In this document: positions 1 to 11,319 of the stretch, in pieces
How positions within the stretch are numbered: position 1 is the stretch's first letter
Layout: the number at the start of each line of letters is the position of its first letter
Source of the DNA: Anthopleura xanthogrammica
Taxonomy: Eukaryota; Cnidaria; Anthozoa; Actiniaria; Actiniidae
Assembly (NCBI GenBank): GCA_964019055.1
Contig: OZ025220.1
Location: 317,001 to 381,000, forward strand
Direction: 5' to 3'
DNA length: 64,000 nucleotides
Notes under the pieces: generated by a model
The model's input: only the letters and a program-made list of their open reading frames with translations
Database searches by the model: none
What the model was told of the DNA's origin: nothing
Made by a program: the position numbers and the translations under genes

Positions 1-1149
1 AAATTGAGTCTCAGATTTTTGATATCTTTTTTAGATCGTGCGCAATGACGCGTTAAATCCGGAAGTTTGAAATTTCGGTGGTTATGATTGCAAAATAGAC
101 AATATCTTTTGAATGAAAAGACATTTCAAAAATCTGAGACATCGTTTTTTAGATCGTATTGTTATTTATCATAATCCAAAGTTTCAGTTCGATGCAATGT
201 AATCCGAAAGAGTAAAAATGTTTTTAAAACGATATTTTGGTCACTCAAAAACTGCGGAGAAAGCCTATAACCTTTTTAGTGTCGCGAAACAGAAAATTCC
301 ATATTGATTTTTAAAAACTTCGTTTATTTGGCTTTCAGAAAATGTATACTTTTATATAATAATATTGAAAAGGCAGCGAGAAATTTGTCTCGCGCGTAAA
401 GTAATCTCAAAGGTCTCAAACGTATCCTGATACCTTAATAAAAAATTTAATTCTGATTCCGAATATGAAAAGAAAAATAAGGTATCCTGAACACCTTTTC
501 GAGATAATTAGCATTTAATTGATGGCTACGCACGAGTTTTTAAAGCAAAAATTGCGCCACTGGAATTGATCAGGGAAATGTTTTACAACTCCTAAGATAA
601 TAGTTCTTTGCGGACTATATCATGCACAAATGCCGGCTAGTGAATTATTCTACATTACCACATGGATATTTTGGAATAAAAGACAAAGAAATACCTTGAT
701 TTGTCATATTTCGCCATTTCAGTGCTCTCAAAAATCTCATAAAGTCAAACATGCGTGAGAAAAATTAATTTAAGAAAATTCATGTAAAGTAGATTTTTAG
801 GAGTTCCTTCAATTAAGCTTATAAAAAGTATAGAGTCCCGTGCAAAATTTGAGGTTTTTTTTCCAAAAACTAATTAAAATACGCAGCTACAACTGATATT
901 TCTACGCAGTTCGAAACAAAACAAAAAAGGTCTTTACTACATAAGGGTGATCTTCAAGGAGTAAGATTTCGACGGAATTTGGAATGTAAACCTTAAGATA
1001 TAAAATTGACCAAAGACGTTGTTTTCATCTTTTTAATCATTTGATATCCTCATATTCTGATTTAACTTTCATACTTTTCCCCCTCTTATTTGCTATCTTT
1101 AATTTCTGATTTAGTTTTGTCTGTTTTTGAAAAGACAATCAGAAAACTT

Positions 1150-1198
1150 AATAGCGGAGCTCCCGCGCGGGCCGAAGGCCCGCGCGAGCGGAGCACCA
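1150..1198. repeat. GC-rich hairpin repeat
   Basis: A compact inverted repeat, GCGCGGGCC-GAAGG-CCCGCGC, lies in otherwise AT-rich DNA and is bounded by 'cggagc' on both sides. This looks like a short dispersed repeat end rather than a gene control site, but only this copy is clear in the window. Confidence 0.5.
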
Positions 1199-1264
1199 TA
1201 CTTAAGAAAAAATGGTAATCCATCGAGTTGATTTTTCATGGCTTGATTACGTCATCACCTTGTC

Positions 1265-1310
1265 CATACATACATACATACATACGTACATACATACATA
1301 CGTCCGTCCG
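1265..1310. repeat. (CATA)n microsatellite with CGTA/CGTC variants
   Basis: Tandem catacata units interrupted by 'cgta' and ending in 'cgtccgtccg'. Simple sequence; no gene is attached. Confidence 0.85.
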
Positions 1311-2985
1311 TGTACCACTTTGCACAGGGTTCCCGCGCGCTTTGCTTACTCACAAATGCACAGAAAAATTGCAATAATGTAGTCAAAGATGGATCAAGAA
1401 GTATTTTTTCTTATTTTAGCAATGCAAAAAATACGTTTAATCGAAGTCATGTCTGTCTTAAAGTGAACAAAAACAATTTTTCGACTTTAGCGACTTGCTA
1501 AAGAAGATTTAGCGAGGGAAAGCGAGGGAAGATTCTTAATCTTACGATGAAGTTTCGTGACTGAAACTTCAGTGAGAGAAAAAGTGGCCTGTAGACCAGA
1601 AAAACCTGATTATACTGCAAGAATGATATTTCAGTTCCGTAGAAAACACTTCATAGAAGGTAAATTCATTATTTTTAACTAATATTTCGTAAAAAATCGA
1701 TAAGAAATGTGTAAATTAGCTGGAGAAACTCTCAGACAAGCCAAGGACGTTGGTTCGGCAAACATTGTCAGAAAAACTTGGATAGTTTGTCGTTTTTACT
1801 GCATTCTAGATTTTTATCATCTTTTTCTTCATTACTTGTGAACCAAAAAAGCGATATTTGAAGCTTTGATTTTTTGTTTTTGATCCCATTTCAAGAAAAA
1901 GGCTAAGACTTAGTAAAAAGACTTAGTTCTTTGAAAAAATATATTTGACGGCCAGCGAGCCTCACGCGTCAAAACAAGATTCCAGTTTCATAATCATATG
2001 AATATTTTGACATTTTTATAGATAATTTATTTTAATGTTGAATGAAATATGAAAAAGGAATACATATCACACCAAACATTTGCTATTTATCGGGCTTTTC
2101 CAGCTATTACTATTACACAATCGCAAAAATGATGAGCTTGTTTTTTTTTATGGATAAGCTTATGTTTTTGTAAGATATTTCGCTCGATAATAAAGTTAAG
2201 AATAAATCTGAAAAAAAACTTTTCAAAGACCAACTTACTAACAATGAAAATTATTATCTTGTATTAATGAATATGTCTCTTTTTACTTGTGAAGTTCAAG
2301 TGAATGTAAGCTTTTAAACTTATCAGTAATATTTTTCGACAATTTTCAGTGTAGTTCACTTTCCACCTAAAAAACTTATAACTTTGATTACTAAGATTTG
2401 CTGAATAAAATCCTTTGTTCTATACATGTATTCATATGTTCTACAATCTATAATTATTTTTCTTCGATTTGAAAAGTTTTCTAATGCTTTTGAAGGCTTA
2501 AAATAATGGTTTTTCTTTTAATTTTTCCTCCTGGATTCTGGTAAAATCAAACGAAGTGGTAACGCTATAACCAGCGTTATGCCGCGTCACACAATTGTCA
2601 CGTTTTTAGCACTAAATATACTATTTATGGGAGCTCCGCTTTTAGGCAGTGCCTAAATCTATATATTATGCATTATTTATGTGGCATACAATTTTTTGAC
2701 TCGAAGCTATACTTAAGAATAAAAGTGGACTTTACTCGAAGTTAAAATACTTTAAAAAATATGTATATATGTTAATATGATTGAAATTTCTCTTGTTACA
2801 ATGAGGATCCTGTTATTATTTCCTTACAGTGAAAGGTAGCTCTGTAACTTGGGTTCTGTAACTTGTATTCTCTAACTTGTGTAACAATTAAGTGTGTCAG
2901 TTTGAAATCTAAAAGGGTGTATACTACAACGTTTCTGCAATCGAGTGTATATATATATGGATAAACGGAAGTTTTTCAAACTCAC

Positions 2986-3381
2986 CCGTATGCTGTAGTG
3001 GTCAAAACCTGGATTATTGCTTTGATACTTGGACGAAGAATTGTATTTATCAGTTGGCAACAGCTCACAGAGGTACTGGGCTTTCCCTTGGTAAAAGAAG
3101 ATGGACTGTTTTCCAAAGTTGAACGAAAGACAAGACATGTTTCTGGCACAACTAACAGAACATTCCTTGTAATTCTGTGCGTGGAACTGGTGTACGTTTT
3201 CTACTTCTAGTTTACTGTTTGGGTGAAAAAGGAAATGTGCGTAGCCGAATTGTGGTGTTCGGGAAAGAGACATGTTCACTGCAATCTGAATAATTTCTGA
3301 GGGCGTTAAATCAATAGATAAAGACGCTTCGATTTGGAGGAGAAAGAAACTCAAGAACGCGAGGATAAAGAAAGGAATCAT
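2986..3381 (-). CDS. First exon of a secreted PAN/apple-domain protein
   Basis: The exon encodes 132 residues. It opens with a strongly hydrophobic signal peptide (MIPFFILAFLSFFLLQ...), followed by a cysteine-bearing PAN/apple-like segment (ECSVSCARNMSCLSFNFG). It ends with 'HYSIR' directly before a GTGAGT splice donor in phase 0. The same layout (signal peptide, PAN, phase-0 donor) is seen in the complete gene at 7931-11250. PAN domains are extracellular protein- or carbohydrate-binding modules, so this should be secreted. Downstream exons, expected at lower coordinates, were not found. They may lie beyond the left edge, or this may be an orphan exon. The start is the only ATG that places the signal peptide at the N terminus. 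Confidence 0.65.
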
Positions 3382-4856
3382 CTTTGACGCTGGGACTTGA
3401 TGCTTTCAGTGAGCTAACACTCTTGGAATGGGACTAGCGAATGAGCTTGGCTAGTAATATATGATGGGCACCCTTGGCTACACTACACTAATTCTATAGG
3501 CAACTAGGTGATGACGTGAGAAAGTCAACAAACAAACAAAAAAGAAAAACCCAGAAGAAAAAATATATATATTAAAACATCAGGTCGTTCTTTTTTGAGC
3601 TACAACTCGAACAAACCCTACTATTTCGAAGAAAACAGCGTGTGGTCTCTCTTTTAAGAAAGTACTTCACGAGTGCTTGCCGTCGCTTTCAAGAAACCCA
3701 AATTTAGAAATTTTTCACATGTGTGAAAACGGATTAATCGAATTGAGACTCTGAGATGATTGCTTGCAATGTTAAAATGAGAGGTTTGAAAAAATCCTTC
3801 GAACAGTTTTTGAAATTTTTAGAAAAGCGTTGAAATGAATTTCTGTCTATAAGTTCAACACTAATGAATTATTTATGAATTTGTTCTCAAGAATTATTGA
3901 GAAAGAGCTCTTCTTCCAAAAGTTTGAGGAAGTGCGAATAATAGTTCTTACATTATTTGAAAGCGATTTCATTGAGCCGTTCTAAGCCAAAGTGAGCGAT
4001 TCTTTTCAAAAACTCGCCCAAAACTCTAGAGTCAATTTTTATCATTGTCAAGATAGAGTTGTTTCTTATTGACGTAGTTTTGAGTAGTTGAACTTGGATA
4101 TATGATAAATACATAAAAACCTGAACTTACTATTGTTTGAGGAAGCGTATTGGATAAGACAAAAGACTCTTCTTTAAACACAAGCTCAAAAGCTTCACGT
4201 GAACTTTTTCTGTCGTACTGTGACTGTGTAATTATTTCACCTGATGATGGTTGAACCGAAATAAAGCGCTCTTCATCGATCGTTTTCTGCTTTTCTTGAT
4301 TGACTATCAGCACGAATATTAAAATATCATCAAATGGATGATTGTGTTTCATGTTAACTCTAGCATCAAAGGCTTTAAGTCGTGGTTTTCTTATTTTTGG
4401 GTGGATTTAGGTTCTTTTTGGCGGAATTTTTATCGAAAAAAAAACATTCTTCTGGGAAAATTTTCGCCATCTTGATTTCAGAAAGTGGAATTTAATTCTT
4501 TATTCCGATTGGCTAAAATCCGGCATGAGAAATTAAGATAAATTTTCCAATATCCAAACCAGAATTTTAAGAAAAATTCAGGACTGAGAGATCTGACTCA
4601 TTCAAATTTTATCTTTCTTTGAAAACTTCCCAAAAGTGTCTTGACAATGATTGTTTATATTTGAGAATTAGCGATTTGAAGTTAAAAGGTAGCGCACCGA
4701 GAAACCCCATCGAGCCACCTTAATTACGGCCCTCAATTAAAGAAAACATCCAAGTTGAAGTTATGAAGTTTGGCTCCATTCCAGCTGCACAAAAAACTAA
4801 GCACGAAAATTTGTTGTAATTCAAGCGGCCCTAACACCAGTTTTAAAAGTCATACA
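3382..4856. other. Spacer without recognised gene
   Basis: Upstream region of the PAN exon. I see no clear TATA box or repeat structure. An open frame on the minus strand near 4032-4352 ends in a donor-like GTAAGT but resembles no known domain. The sequence gccaccTTAAttac near 4713 resembles one end of the palindromic TTAA element at 26130. Confidence 0.4.
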
Positions 4857-5060
4857 GTCATTTGAAAAGATGTTCCCAATTTTGAAACTGTTAAGTCATT
4901 AAAATACTATTTCGCCAGCGAATTTTCGTACTGTAAGTCCGGGGCAAATTTCATCATTGAAGAATTCAACCGCTTCAGTGATTTTTGCCCATACTCCCGT
5001 TCGGGCTAGTCGCGTAGTCGCGGAGCCGGTCAGTGACAATGTTTATTCAATTAGCTGTAT
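4857..5060 (+). promoter_or_regulatory. Orphan copy of the vWA-protease upstream region
   Basis: About 200 bp match, in opposite orientation, the upstream flank of the vWA-protease gene B (46855-47040). The match includes the stretch around 'gaagaattcaaccgcttcag' and the core GTAGTCGCGGAGCC at 5015-5028. No vWA-protease coding sequence follows here. It is either the remnant of a lost third copy or a mobile upstream segment. Confidence 0.6.
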
Positions 5061-5635
5061 ATCGCGAGGAATTCGATGATATGGGGATCGTAAATGAAGA
5101 GTGTATGGCAAAGTTTTGCTTTAATTTTTGATACATCTTGTACTTCAACTTTTCTCTCTAAATTCTTCATCAAAACGCGTGTTTTTGTACTGGGAAGAGA
5201 AAGCTGCATGTTATGAATAATTAAATCTCACATTAGCGTTGTGATTTTACAAATCTCAAACTCAAAAGAGTATAATGAGCTTCTAGTTTCTTCTTCTTCT
5301 TCTTTCTTTACAATGATTGGTTATATTTTGGAGAAATAGACTCATACTAAAATACTGATAAAAACCAAACCTTTTACTGAGGCCTGTCTTTGCATGTGAA
5401 GTTAGAAATATATTATGCGAAAGTTCTTTCGACTACGAAGTGTCTTAAGGAGGCTAGCTACAGTTTTTCTTGTGCTCGCCCGCTTGACTTTGGACGGCTG
5501 CAGTTCTTAACTAGAAGCACTTATGATTTTGAAATTTCACCCAACTGTATGAAAATTGAAGTTTGTAACGATGTATATTTTATTGAAATCGGAGTTACCA
5601 TAGCAACGAAATCGTGACGTAAATGTTTTTGATTG
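5061..5635. other. Spacer without recognised gene
   Basis: Nothing recognised. A TTC-rich run lies near 5285-5310. A 75-codon open frame at 5390-5617 has no signal peptide or domain and is probably chance. Confidence 0.35.
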
Positions 5636-5845
5636 AATGCACGGTTGGCGTAGCGGTGAAAGCCCTCGCCTCTAGCTCACCAATGCAACCCGGGGGGCTC
5701 GGTGTCGTATGTTAGTAGAGTTGCTTGTTGGTTCTCTCGAGGGTTTATTCTCCGTGTTCTCATGCATGGTCACTGGTTTTGCCCTCGTAAAAACAGGAAC
5801 GGGTTTGTTTTATTAACAGCAGTTTCACGCGTTATTGGATCTAAT
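5636..5845 (+). repeat. SINE-like element with tRNA-type A box
   Basis: The sequence starts with TGGCGTAGCGGTGAAAGCC, which resembles a polymerase III A box as found in tRNA-derived SINE heads. A diverged B-box-like stretch (GGGGGCTCGGTGTC) lies about 40 bp further on. It does not fold into a convincing tRNA cloverleaf, so a SINE head is more likely than a tRNA gene. The 3' boundary is uncertain. Confidence 0.4.
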
Positions 5846-5849
5846 TAAC

Positions 5850-6016
5850 AAATTTCCGATGGTTTAGAGCGGTATGTCCTCTTATTTACCACGATATGAC
5901 GTCAAAAGTTGGTCAAAATGTTTATGTACCCACTCGACGTACATAACTTATTTTGACCAACTTTTGACGTTATATCGTAGTAAATAAGGACATACCACGC
6001 AAAACCATCGGAAATT
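5850..6016. repeat. Palindromic hairpin element
   Basis: Two arms of about 75 bp, both containing 'ggtatgtcctcttatttacc' or its complement and the TGACGTCAAAAGTTGGTCAAA stretch with few mismatches, surround a short loop near 5930. A further half-copy of the arm occurs at 6131-6160. This looks like a foldback MITE. Confidence 0.75.
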
Positions 6017-6630
6017 TTTTTTTTACCATAACAAAGTCAAATAAAAGATCCAAAAACGAAGAAAAAGTTTGAAAAAAAAAACCCGTGTGAAGCGCGCCCT
6101 TGCTCCTTGCCGCGAGTGATTCTTCATTTATCGGTATGTCCTCTTATTTACCACGGCTCTCGACCAATCAGCGCGCGAGAAATTACACAGTTATGGTAAA
6201 AGTTTTTGATATATGAAGTATGGAGACAATTTAAAGGCCTTTTTCAAGTTATTGGAGGCGGAAGTTTTTTACCCCTAAAAATTCAAAATTTTCTGTTACA
6301 ATAGAGCTGTTAAGTTGTGACGTATTTCCGGGTCTAAAAATCCAAACCTATTCTGTTAAACTATGGTGTATGGCAAACAAAATATCTAAAAACTAGAAAA
6401 TTTTATCTGACCGATTTTGACTAAATCGTAAAAATATTTTGAATCCGAGATTTTGAATTCGCATACTGTGTATTCATAAGTTTTAAAGAGTTTCTCCTTT
6501 GCGTTTTTTAGATTGATTTTTTTTGATAGGAAACCGCAGTTTTTGGACTGAGTTTCAAATATTGTAGTTTTAGCGCTTTTCCTTGATATTTTAAAAACCG
6601 CGATATATTTTTTTAACTTTCGTGATCGTT

Positions 6631-6885
6631 TTTCCATTATATGATCAACAGTGTCTTAAAGTTTCATCGAGATTGAAACATATTAACAGAGTCAAAAAAA
6701 AAAAATATTGTTAGCCTAAAATGCAATTCAATTGTTATGATTATTTTATGATTGTGTTATGATTCCAGCTGAATTAATTAGCACTGTCCGGTATTTTAGG
6801 CTAACTATATTAATTTATTTGACAAAGTTAAAATGTTTCAATCAAGATGAAACTTTTAGACACTGTTGTTCATATAATGGGAAAA
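6631..6885. repeat. Palindromic element with interior spacer
   Basis: Outer arms (tttccattatatgatcaacag ... ctgttgttcatataatgggaaa) and an inner pair around 'ttagcctaaaat / attttaggctaa' make a nested inverted repeat of about 255 bp. There is no coding capacity. Confidence 0.7.
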
Positions 6886-7726
6886 CAATAACGAGAATTT
6901 TTGTGGATAATTCCAATTGTCTTATTTAACTGTGCCAACCTTGTCTAGCTTCATTAACCTTTTTGCAACAAACATAGCGTCGCTAATGCAATTCCACTTC
7001 ATTATATCTTTACATTCGAATTGCTAGGTGAGCTTCAGGGGCATAAACAAAGTAAGAAAAAAAAAAAAAAGAATAAAAAATAAATAAATAAAAAGACAGC
7101 AAAAGTTTTGTTAGACATATTTTAATCAGAATTTTTATCTTTAGGGATATTGAGTAGAAAAGAGGACCCTACCTTTATTTTAAGCTTTCGACTCAACTAG
7201 AGTATTGATCACAATGAGTGAGTCAGCTACGCACTGCTGTAGTCTCAGGCTTTTGGACCACGTGACAGCAGTAGATTGTCCCACACGTGGGGCAGGTAGT
7301 ACACTTCTATGTTTTACTCAGTGTCCCTAAAGCCAGTCTAATCCGTTCTAATTATTTAAACCTGAGTACATGAATTTTCTCCAACGTAAGCAATTTAATT
7401 GTGTGAATCTGTAATCGATTCTCAGCATAAGAAGTACAGTCGTTCATGCAACTTTTTACTTTTCTTCATTTTTGTGGTCTTGCGTTATCTTTATAATATA
7501 TATCTTTATATAGTCTTATATATTTTTTCCAATGGGCGTAGCGTAGTGGTTTGAGGGTTCGATAAAATACTGGAGACAGTTCATTATTTATGCCTTGGGG
7601 GAGAAGAGTCTGGATGACAACTACAATAATAACTTATTTAATACCGTTATAAGGTCGGTCCGTATAAGGAAAACTGTGCCCTCCGTCTTGAAAACGGACC
7701 TTGGTCTAATGGCCTCGGTCCGTACA

Positions 7727-7865
7727 TACACCCCTTGCAGAAAGTCGGAATGCAGCTCAATTTGGAGGACAAAACAATAGGTTTCCCATTCTCAGGAGAC
7801 TGACATTCTTTTGTTTTGTCCTTTCTCCAAATTGAGCTGCTTTGACGTCACGTGCAAGGGGTGGT
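7727..7865. repeat. MITE family b, copy 1
   Basis: An element of about 135 bp with ends ACCCCTTGCA... and ...TGCAAGGGGT. Inverted internal stretches read AGCTCAATTTGGAGGACAAAAC and GTTTTGTCC...CAAATTGAGCTGC. Four other copies occur in the window near 10120, 23683, 44514 and 57025. Confidence 0.75.
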
Positions 7866-7930
7866 CCAAGACCTTGTTCACATTTTTTCTGTATCCGGAC
7901 ATCCTGGCCGGGAACTAATGTCTTGGTTTT

Positions 7931-10900
7931 TCAATTTTTTATCTGTAGTAACTTGGAGCTCTCGCCAAACCACCCGTGCATATACACATCAATACACGCA
8001 GTCCCATCATTATTCTCCTCTGATGCGTTTGCCAGATCTTGACCAAACCAAATACGATACTCTTGACCAGCGGTAACATTCATCGGCACTGAGAAAGGTT
8101 TGAAGGTGAGGTCCGTCGAGCTTCTGTTCACGCCCGGGATTGAGTACTGCAACCAAGGGTAATATCTAATAAACTCATTCTGAGGGAGTATCCTTCTGTC
8201 TCCGCTGTCTGTGATAATCGTGTACAGTACTTCTTCACCACAACCCCAATTACTTCGTTTTGTTTGAAGGTTGTCTTTGTTGCACGTTAGTAATCCAGAG
8301 ATGTGTTTCAGCTTGATCGTTGTTACTGTTCCATTCTGCTTGACAAGGAAGCGTCCGTAGGATGAGTTTTTGGTTCCAAAGCAGACAGGGCTTGAGTTGA
8401 TCTTGAGCCACCAGTTGTCTGAAAAAAAGAGATGTTTAAAAGGGTAGGAGGGATGGTGATGTCAGAATTCGTTCCCAGAACTACAATTTGTCAATGAATT
8501 CTTTTTTCTAACTCCCGTGAGTTAAATTTGAGCATTTTTGCAAAGAACTCTCCAAGCAGGACAGTCTGAGGGATGAAAGGGTGGTCTGATTTCTTACGCG
8601 TTCGTATTTTGAACGAGCTCTTCAAACTCCTGGGCGACACGTGTTAAAAAAACTATTGATTAATTGATTGATGATGCTTTGAAGGCTTAGAAACTTTCGA
8701 TTTTTCTTTCAGTTTTGTTGCTGCTTGCAAAACAACAAAAGCAAAAATGACGCCGAAGTGGTGACGCGCACTAATTAGACCGACACCGCCAATTACGCAA
8801 CACCAGGTAATTGTGCTATTGTGTATCGTGGCAGTATAAATATGACCTATCTGACTTTATCCTTCACTTGACTCTGAACATGACTTCCGCTCAGGTTGTC
8901 GAAACGTCAGTCACATCAAACAGTCCTTCTCAGGACTACATCCACCCGGATGATCATGATACAAATATTGTTTCTTAGACAAATATTGTTACTTCGATAA
9001 ATATCCATTCACCTGGGTTCAGACCCAGAGGAGGGTCCAGGGTTATCCCATGATGCATTGCGCTTACCAATTGTAAACATTGAACCATCTCGGCGTTCAA
9101 GAAACGAATACAAAGCCGTTTTTAAAGCCATGATTAACCAACAAAATCATGAACAATGAAAGTAGGGTTAATGTGTGTTGTTTTTTAACAATCCTACTTA
9201 TGTTTACACCAAGAGGTAATGATATATTTCGAATGGTTCATGAAAAATTTGATCTTTTAGAAAGGCGGCTTGATACGCTTCAAATATTCGAGTGTCAGAT
9301 GTTCCAGGCAAAACACTTATTTCTCAGGAAATATACGAGTATTTTTCGTTTTAATACCATCATATCTTAGCTTAAGGATTAATTTATACTCTTATATGAA
9401 AGTACTCCAAAGTACTCCAGGTTTTAGATGAGTTTAGGACATCTGAAAATAGCCATTTTTTGACACTTCACGAAGAACTGAACATTGGAAATGTATAAAT
9501 AATAAACGGACGTTGAGTCAAATCACAGTATATTTTACACAACCGACAAGAAAAGTAATAAATCTACAACTTATCCATATAATAGGTACTGAAATAAGGA
9601 AAATAAGCGCTGGGATACGCACATCGAACAGTTGTCACTCGTCTCTTTCTCTCAAATTTATCCAGATAACTGACATGAATCAGTCTTAAAAAAACTTCAA
9701 CTCCTTCCAAGGCGGGTATACAAACATAAAAATCGTCTTTCGATACACAGTGAACGTAAGATAAGGAAAAATTCTGGGAAAGATGCCGAGTATTCAGCAA
9801 CTAAACTAAACTCCGCCATGTTGATCTTCACTCAGAGTCTGCTCAAACAAAGTGATGACGTCACGAAAGAATTGATAATATACTATGAAACGCAGTGCAT
9901 CATGGGATAACCCTGGACCCTCCTCTGGTTCAGACCTTTCTTTACAATAATGAGAGCTAGGTGGTCATGCTGTTTCGTAACGCCGTGCCACCCATGTCAC
10001 GCTTTTAACACTTCTTGCGCGAAAAACTGAACTTATAGCTCCGCTTTTAGGCAGTGCCTAGACATATCTATTCTACACAAAATAGTGTGGCTAATCCTGG
10101 AGAGAAACAGAGATCTGGAGTATAGACGCCTTGCAGCACGTCGAAAGGCAGCTCAAATTGGAGCACAAAATTTGGAGGTCCTAATTCTCAGGAGATTGAA
10201 ATTCTTTTGTCTTGTTCTCCAAAATGAGCTGTTTTGACGTCACGTGCAAGGGGTCTATTGTACACTTACATTTTGTTTCACACTGTTTACCCGTGAATCC
10301 TTGCAGGCAGTGACAACGGATACCAAAAGATGTCGACGTTTTACACGTCCCGCCATTTTCACACATGGTACTTGTGCAGTTATCCTATAAAAGTGAATGG
10401 ATAGCAGTATGAGCGTTTGATACCAAGCAATAGAATATTCTCTGGTTGATAGCACATGACGGGCAGTGTTTGTCTGTCATTGTAGGCTGGTAATGAGATT
10501 CATTCAGCTGATTGATGCTAAACAAATAGAATACTCTCTGATTGATAGCACATGACGGGCAGTATTTGCCTGTCATTGTAAGCTGGTAATGAGATTCATT
10601 CAGCTGATTGATGCTAAACAAATCGAATACTCTCTGATTGATAGCACATGACGGGCAGTATTTGCCTGTCATTGTAGGCTGGGAATGAAATTCATGAGAT
10701 TCCTTAATTGCGACATTCTTAGCAGCATTATGATTACAGTACTATTTCAGCAGCCAATTCAGAAAAAAACTTTATTCTTTCGTTCTATTTACAAGGATGA
10801 TCTAAATAACATAAAAATAATAAAACAGATGTTCAAATTTTTATATTTTGGTGTGATATTACATGCAATGTTTCACCGTATTTCGCAGTGTTTTCTCCGC

Positions 10901-11250
10901 TATTTTTTTTAACTAGAATAAAGAAAGTCTCTACTTACCACCACTCGAACAAAGTGATGATACTCTCTTGAAGGAACCAGCATTCTAGGATCGCTTTTCT
11001 CATTCCTGTTCATCAGAATACATCCATGCAAGCCATTCTTAGGCTCATGGGAAAAGTTTATCGACAAGCACTCTGATAAACGTTTACATTTTAAGCAACA
11101 ATTGAGAACGTCAGTCGCTTTTCCTGCTTCAATTACATTCCCTTCGAGTTTGTGGTAGTCGAGTTTCGTGAAGTAAACGCCATTGATCGTTTCGCTCAAA
11201 GAACAGGCAAAAGTACATATTAAGATGAAAATAAGTAATAGCTTCGCCAT
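7931..11250 (-). CDS. Secreted PAN-EGF protein with unassigned C-terminal domain (complete, 3 exons)
   Basis: Exons (minus): 10939-11250, 10270-10384, 7931-8418. They join in frame to 304 residues plus stop, with intron phases 0 and 1 and GT-AG borders throughout. Residues 1-20 are a signal peptide (MAKLLLIFILICTFACSLS); 21-104 are a PAN/apple-like domain (CCLKCKRLSECLSINF); 105-142 are a canonical six-cysteine EGF domain; 143-304 are a C-terminal domain opening with NWWLKINSSPVCFG and holding SNWGCGEEV and GQEYRIWFGQDL. I do not recognise this last domain with certainty. It resembles segments of coral skeletal organic matrix or mucus proteins. The start is MAKLLL rather than an ATG 69 bp upstream, because only it puts the signal peptide first. 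The protein is probably extracellular, and its function is unknown. Introns carry several transposons (9026-9927, 10120-10255) and a 96-bp tandem repeat. Confidence 0.82.
8690..8990. repeat. Possible retroelement terminal remnant
   Basis: Contains 'gttgtcgaaacgtcagtcac' and 'ccttctcaggact', of a kind often seen at the ends of Penelope-like or LINE elements in animals. There is no coding sequence and the boundaries are unclear. It lies in intron 2 of the PAN-EGF gene. Confidence 0.3.
9026..9927. mobile_element. Non-autonomous DNA transposon, hAT-like ends
   Basis: Terminal inverted repeats of about 35 bp begin CAGAGGAGGGTCCAGGGTTA at 9026 and end with the complement at 9927. The flanking target duplication is 'ttcagacc' (9018-9025 and 9929-9936), 8 bp, or 9 bp if the adjacent g is counted. 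The CAGAG-type end and 8-bp duplication suit hAT; a 9-bp duplication would instead suit a Mutator- or Merlin-like element. The interior of about 830 bp has only short open frames with no transposase features, so it would depend on an enzyme supplied elsewhere. Confidence 0.75.
10035..10075. repeat. Short dispersed repeat shared with 2630-2665
   Basis: The stretch 'gctccgcttttaggcagtg' is present here and near 2633. Upstream both have 'gtcacgyttttarcact'. It is the same short interspersed element, preserved in part. Confidence 0.55.
10120..10255. repeat. MITE family b, copy 2
   Basis: Ends GCCTTGCAGCACGTCG... and ...GACGTCACGTGCAAGGGGTC; similar to the copy at 7727-7865. It lies in intron 2 immediately next to the EGF exon donor, so it may contribute sequence near the splice site. 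Confidence 0.7.
10425..10690. repeat. Tandem repeat, three 96-bp units in intron 1
   Basis: The phrase 'agcacatgacgggcag' recurs at about 10451, 10547 and 10643, a 96-bp period, with few differences between units. It reads open on the minus strand over 95 codons, but this is a by-product of the repeat: there is no domain and it lies between two confirmed exons. Confidence 0.8.
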
Positions 11251-11319
11251 TTCCCTGACATGCGAGTCTTCCTTTCTAAAATATATATCGAAGAATGACA
11301 GATTTGTTGTCGTGTTCAA

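Larger units (their letters stand above)
1..2985. other. Non-coding stretch, possible intron of the PAN gene at 2986-3381
   Basis: AT-rich sequence in which I see no recognisable coding exon on either strand. It holds a short GC-rich hairpin (about 1155-1195), a CATA-type microsatellite (1265-1310) and a copy of a short repeat around 2560-2660. Because the PAN exon at 2986-3381 ends in a splice donor pointing this way, the region is probably its first intron, but no acceptor with a following EGF-like exon was found. Confidence 0.4.

Noticed and set aside
4032..4352. 106-codon minus-strand frame ending before a GTAAGT
   Set aside because: Could be an exon, but there is no domain, no signal peptide, no matching acceptor and no second family member. 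Left unannotated.
10385..10672. 95-codon protein with three repeats
   Set aside because: It is the 96-bp tandem repeat in an intron between two confirmed exons; the unit is a multiple of three, which keeps the frame open by chance.
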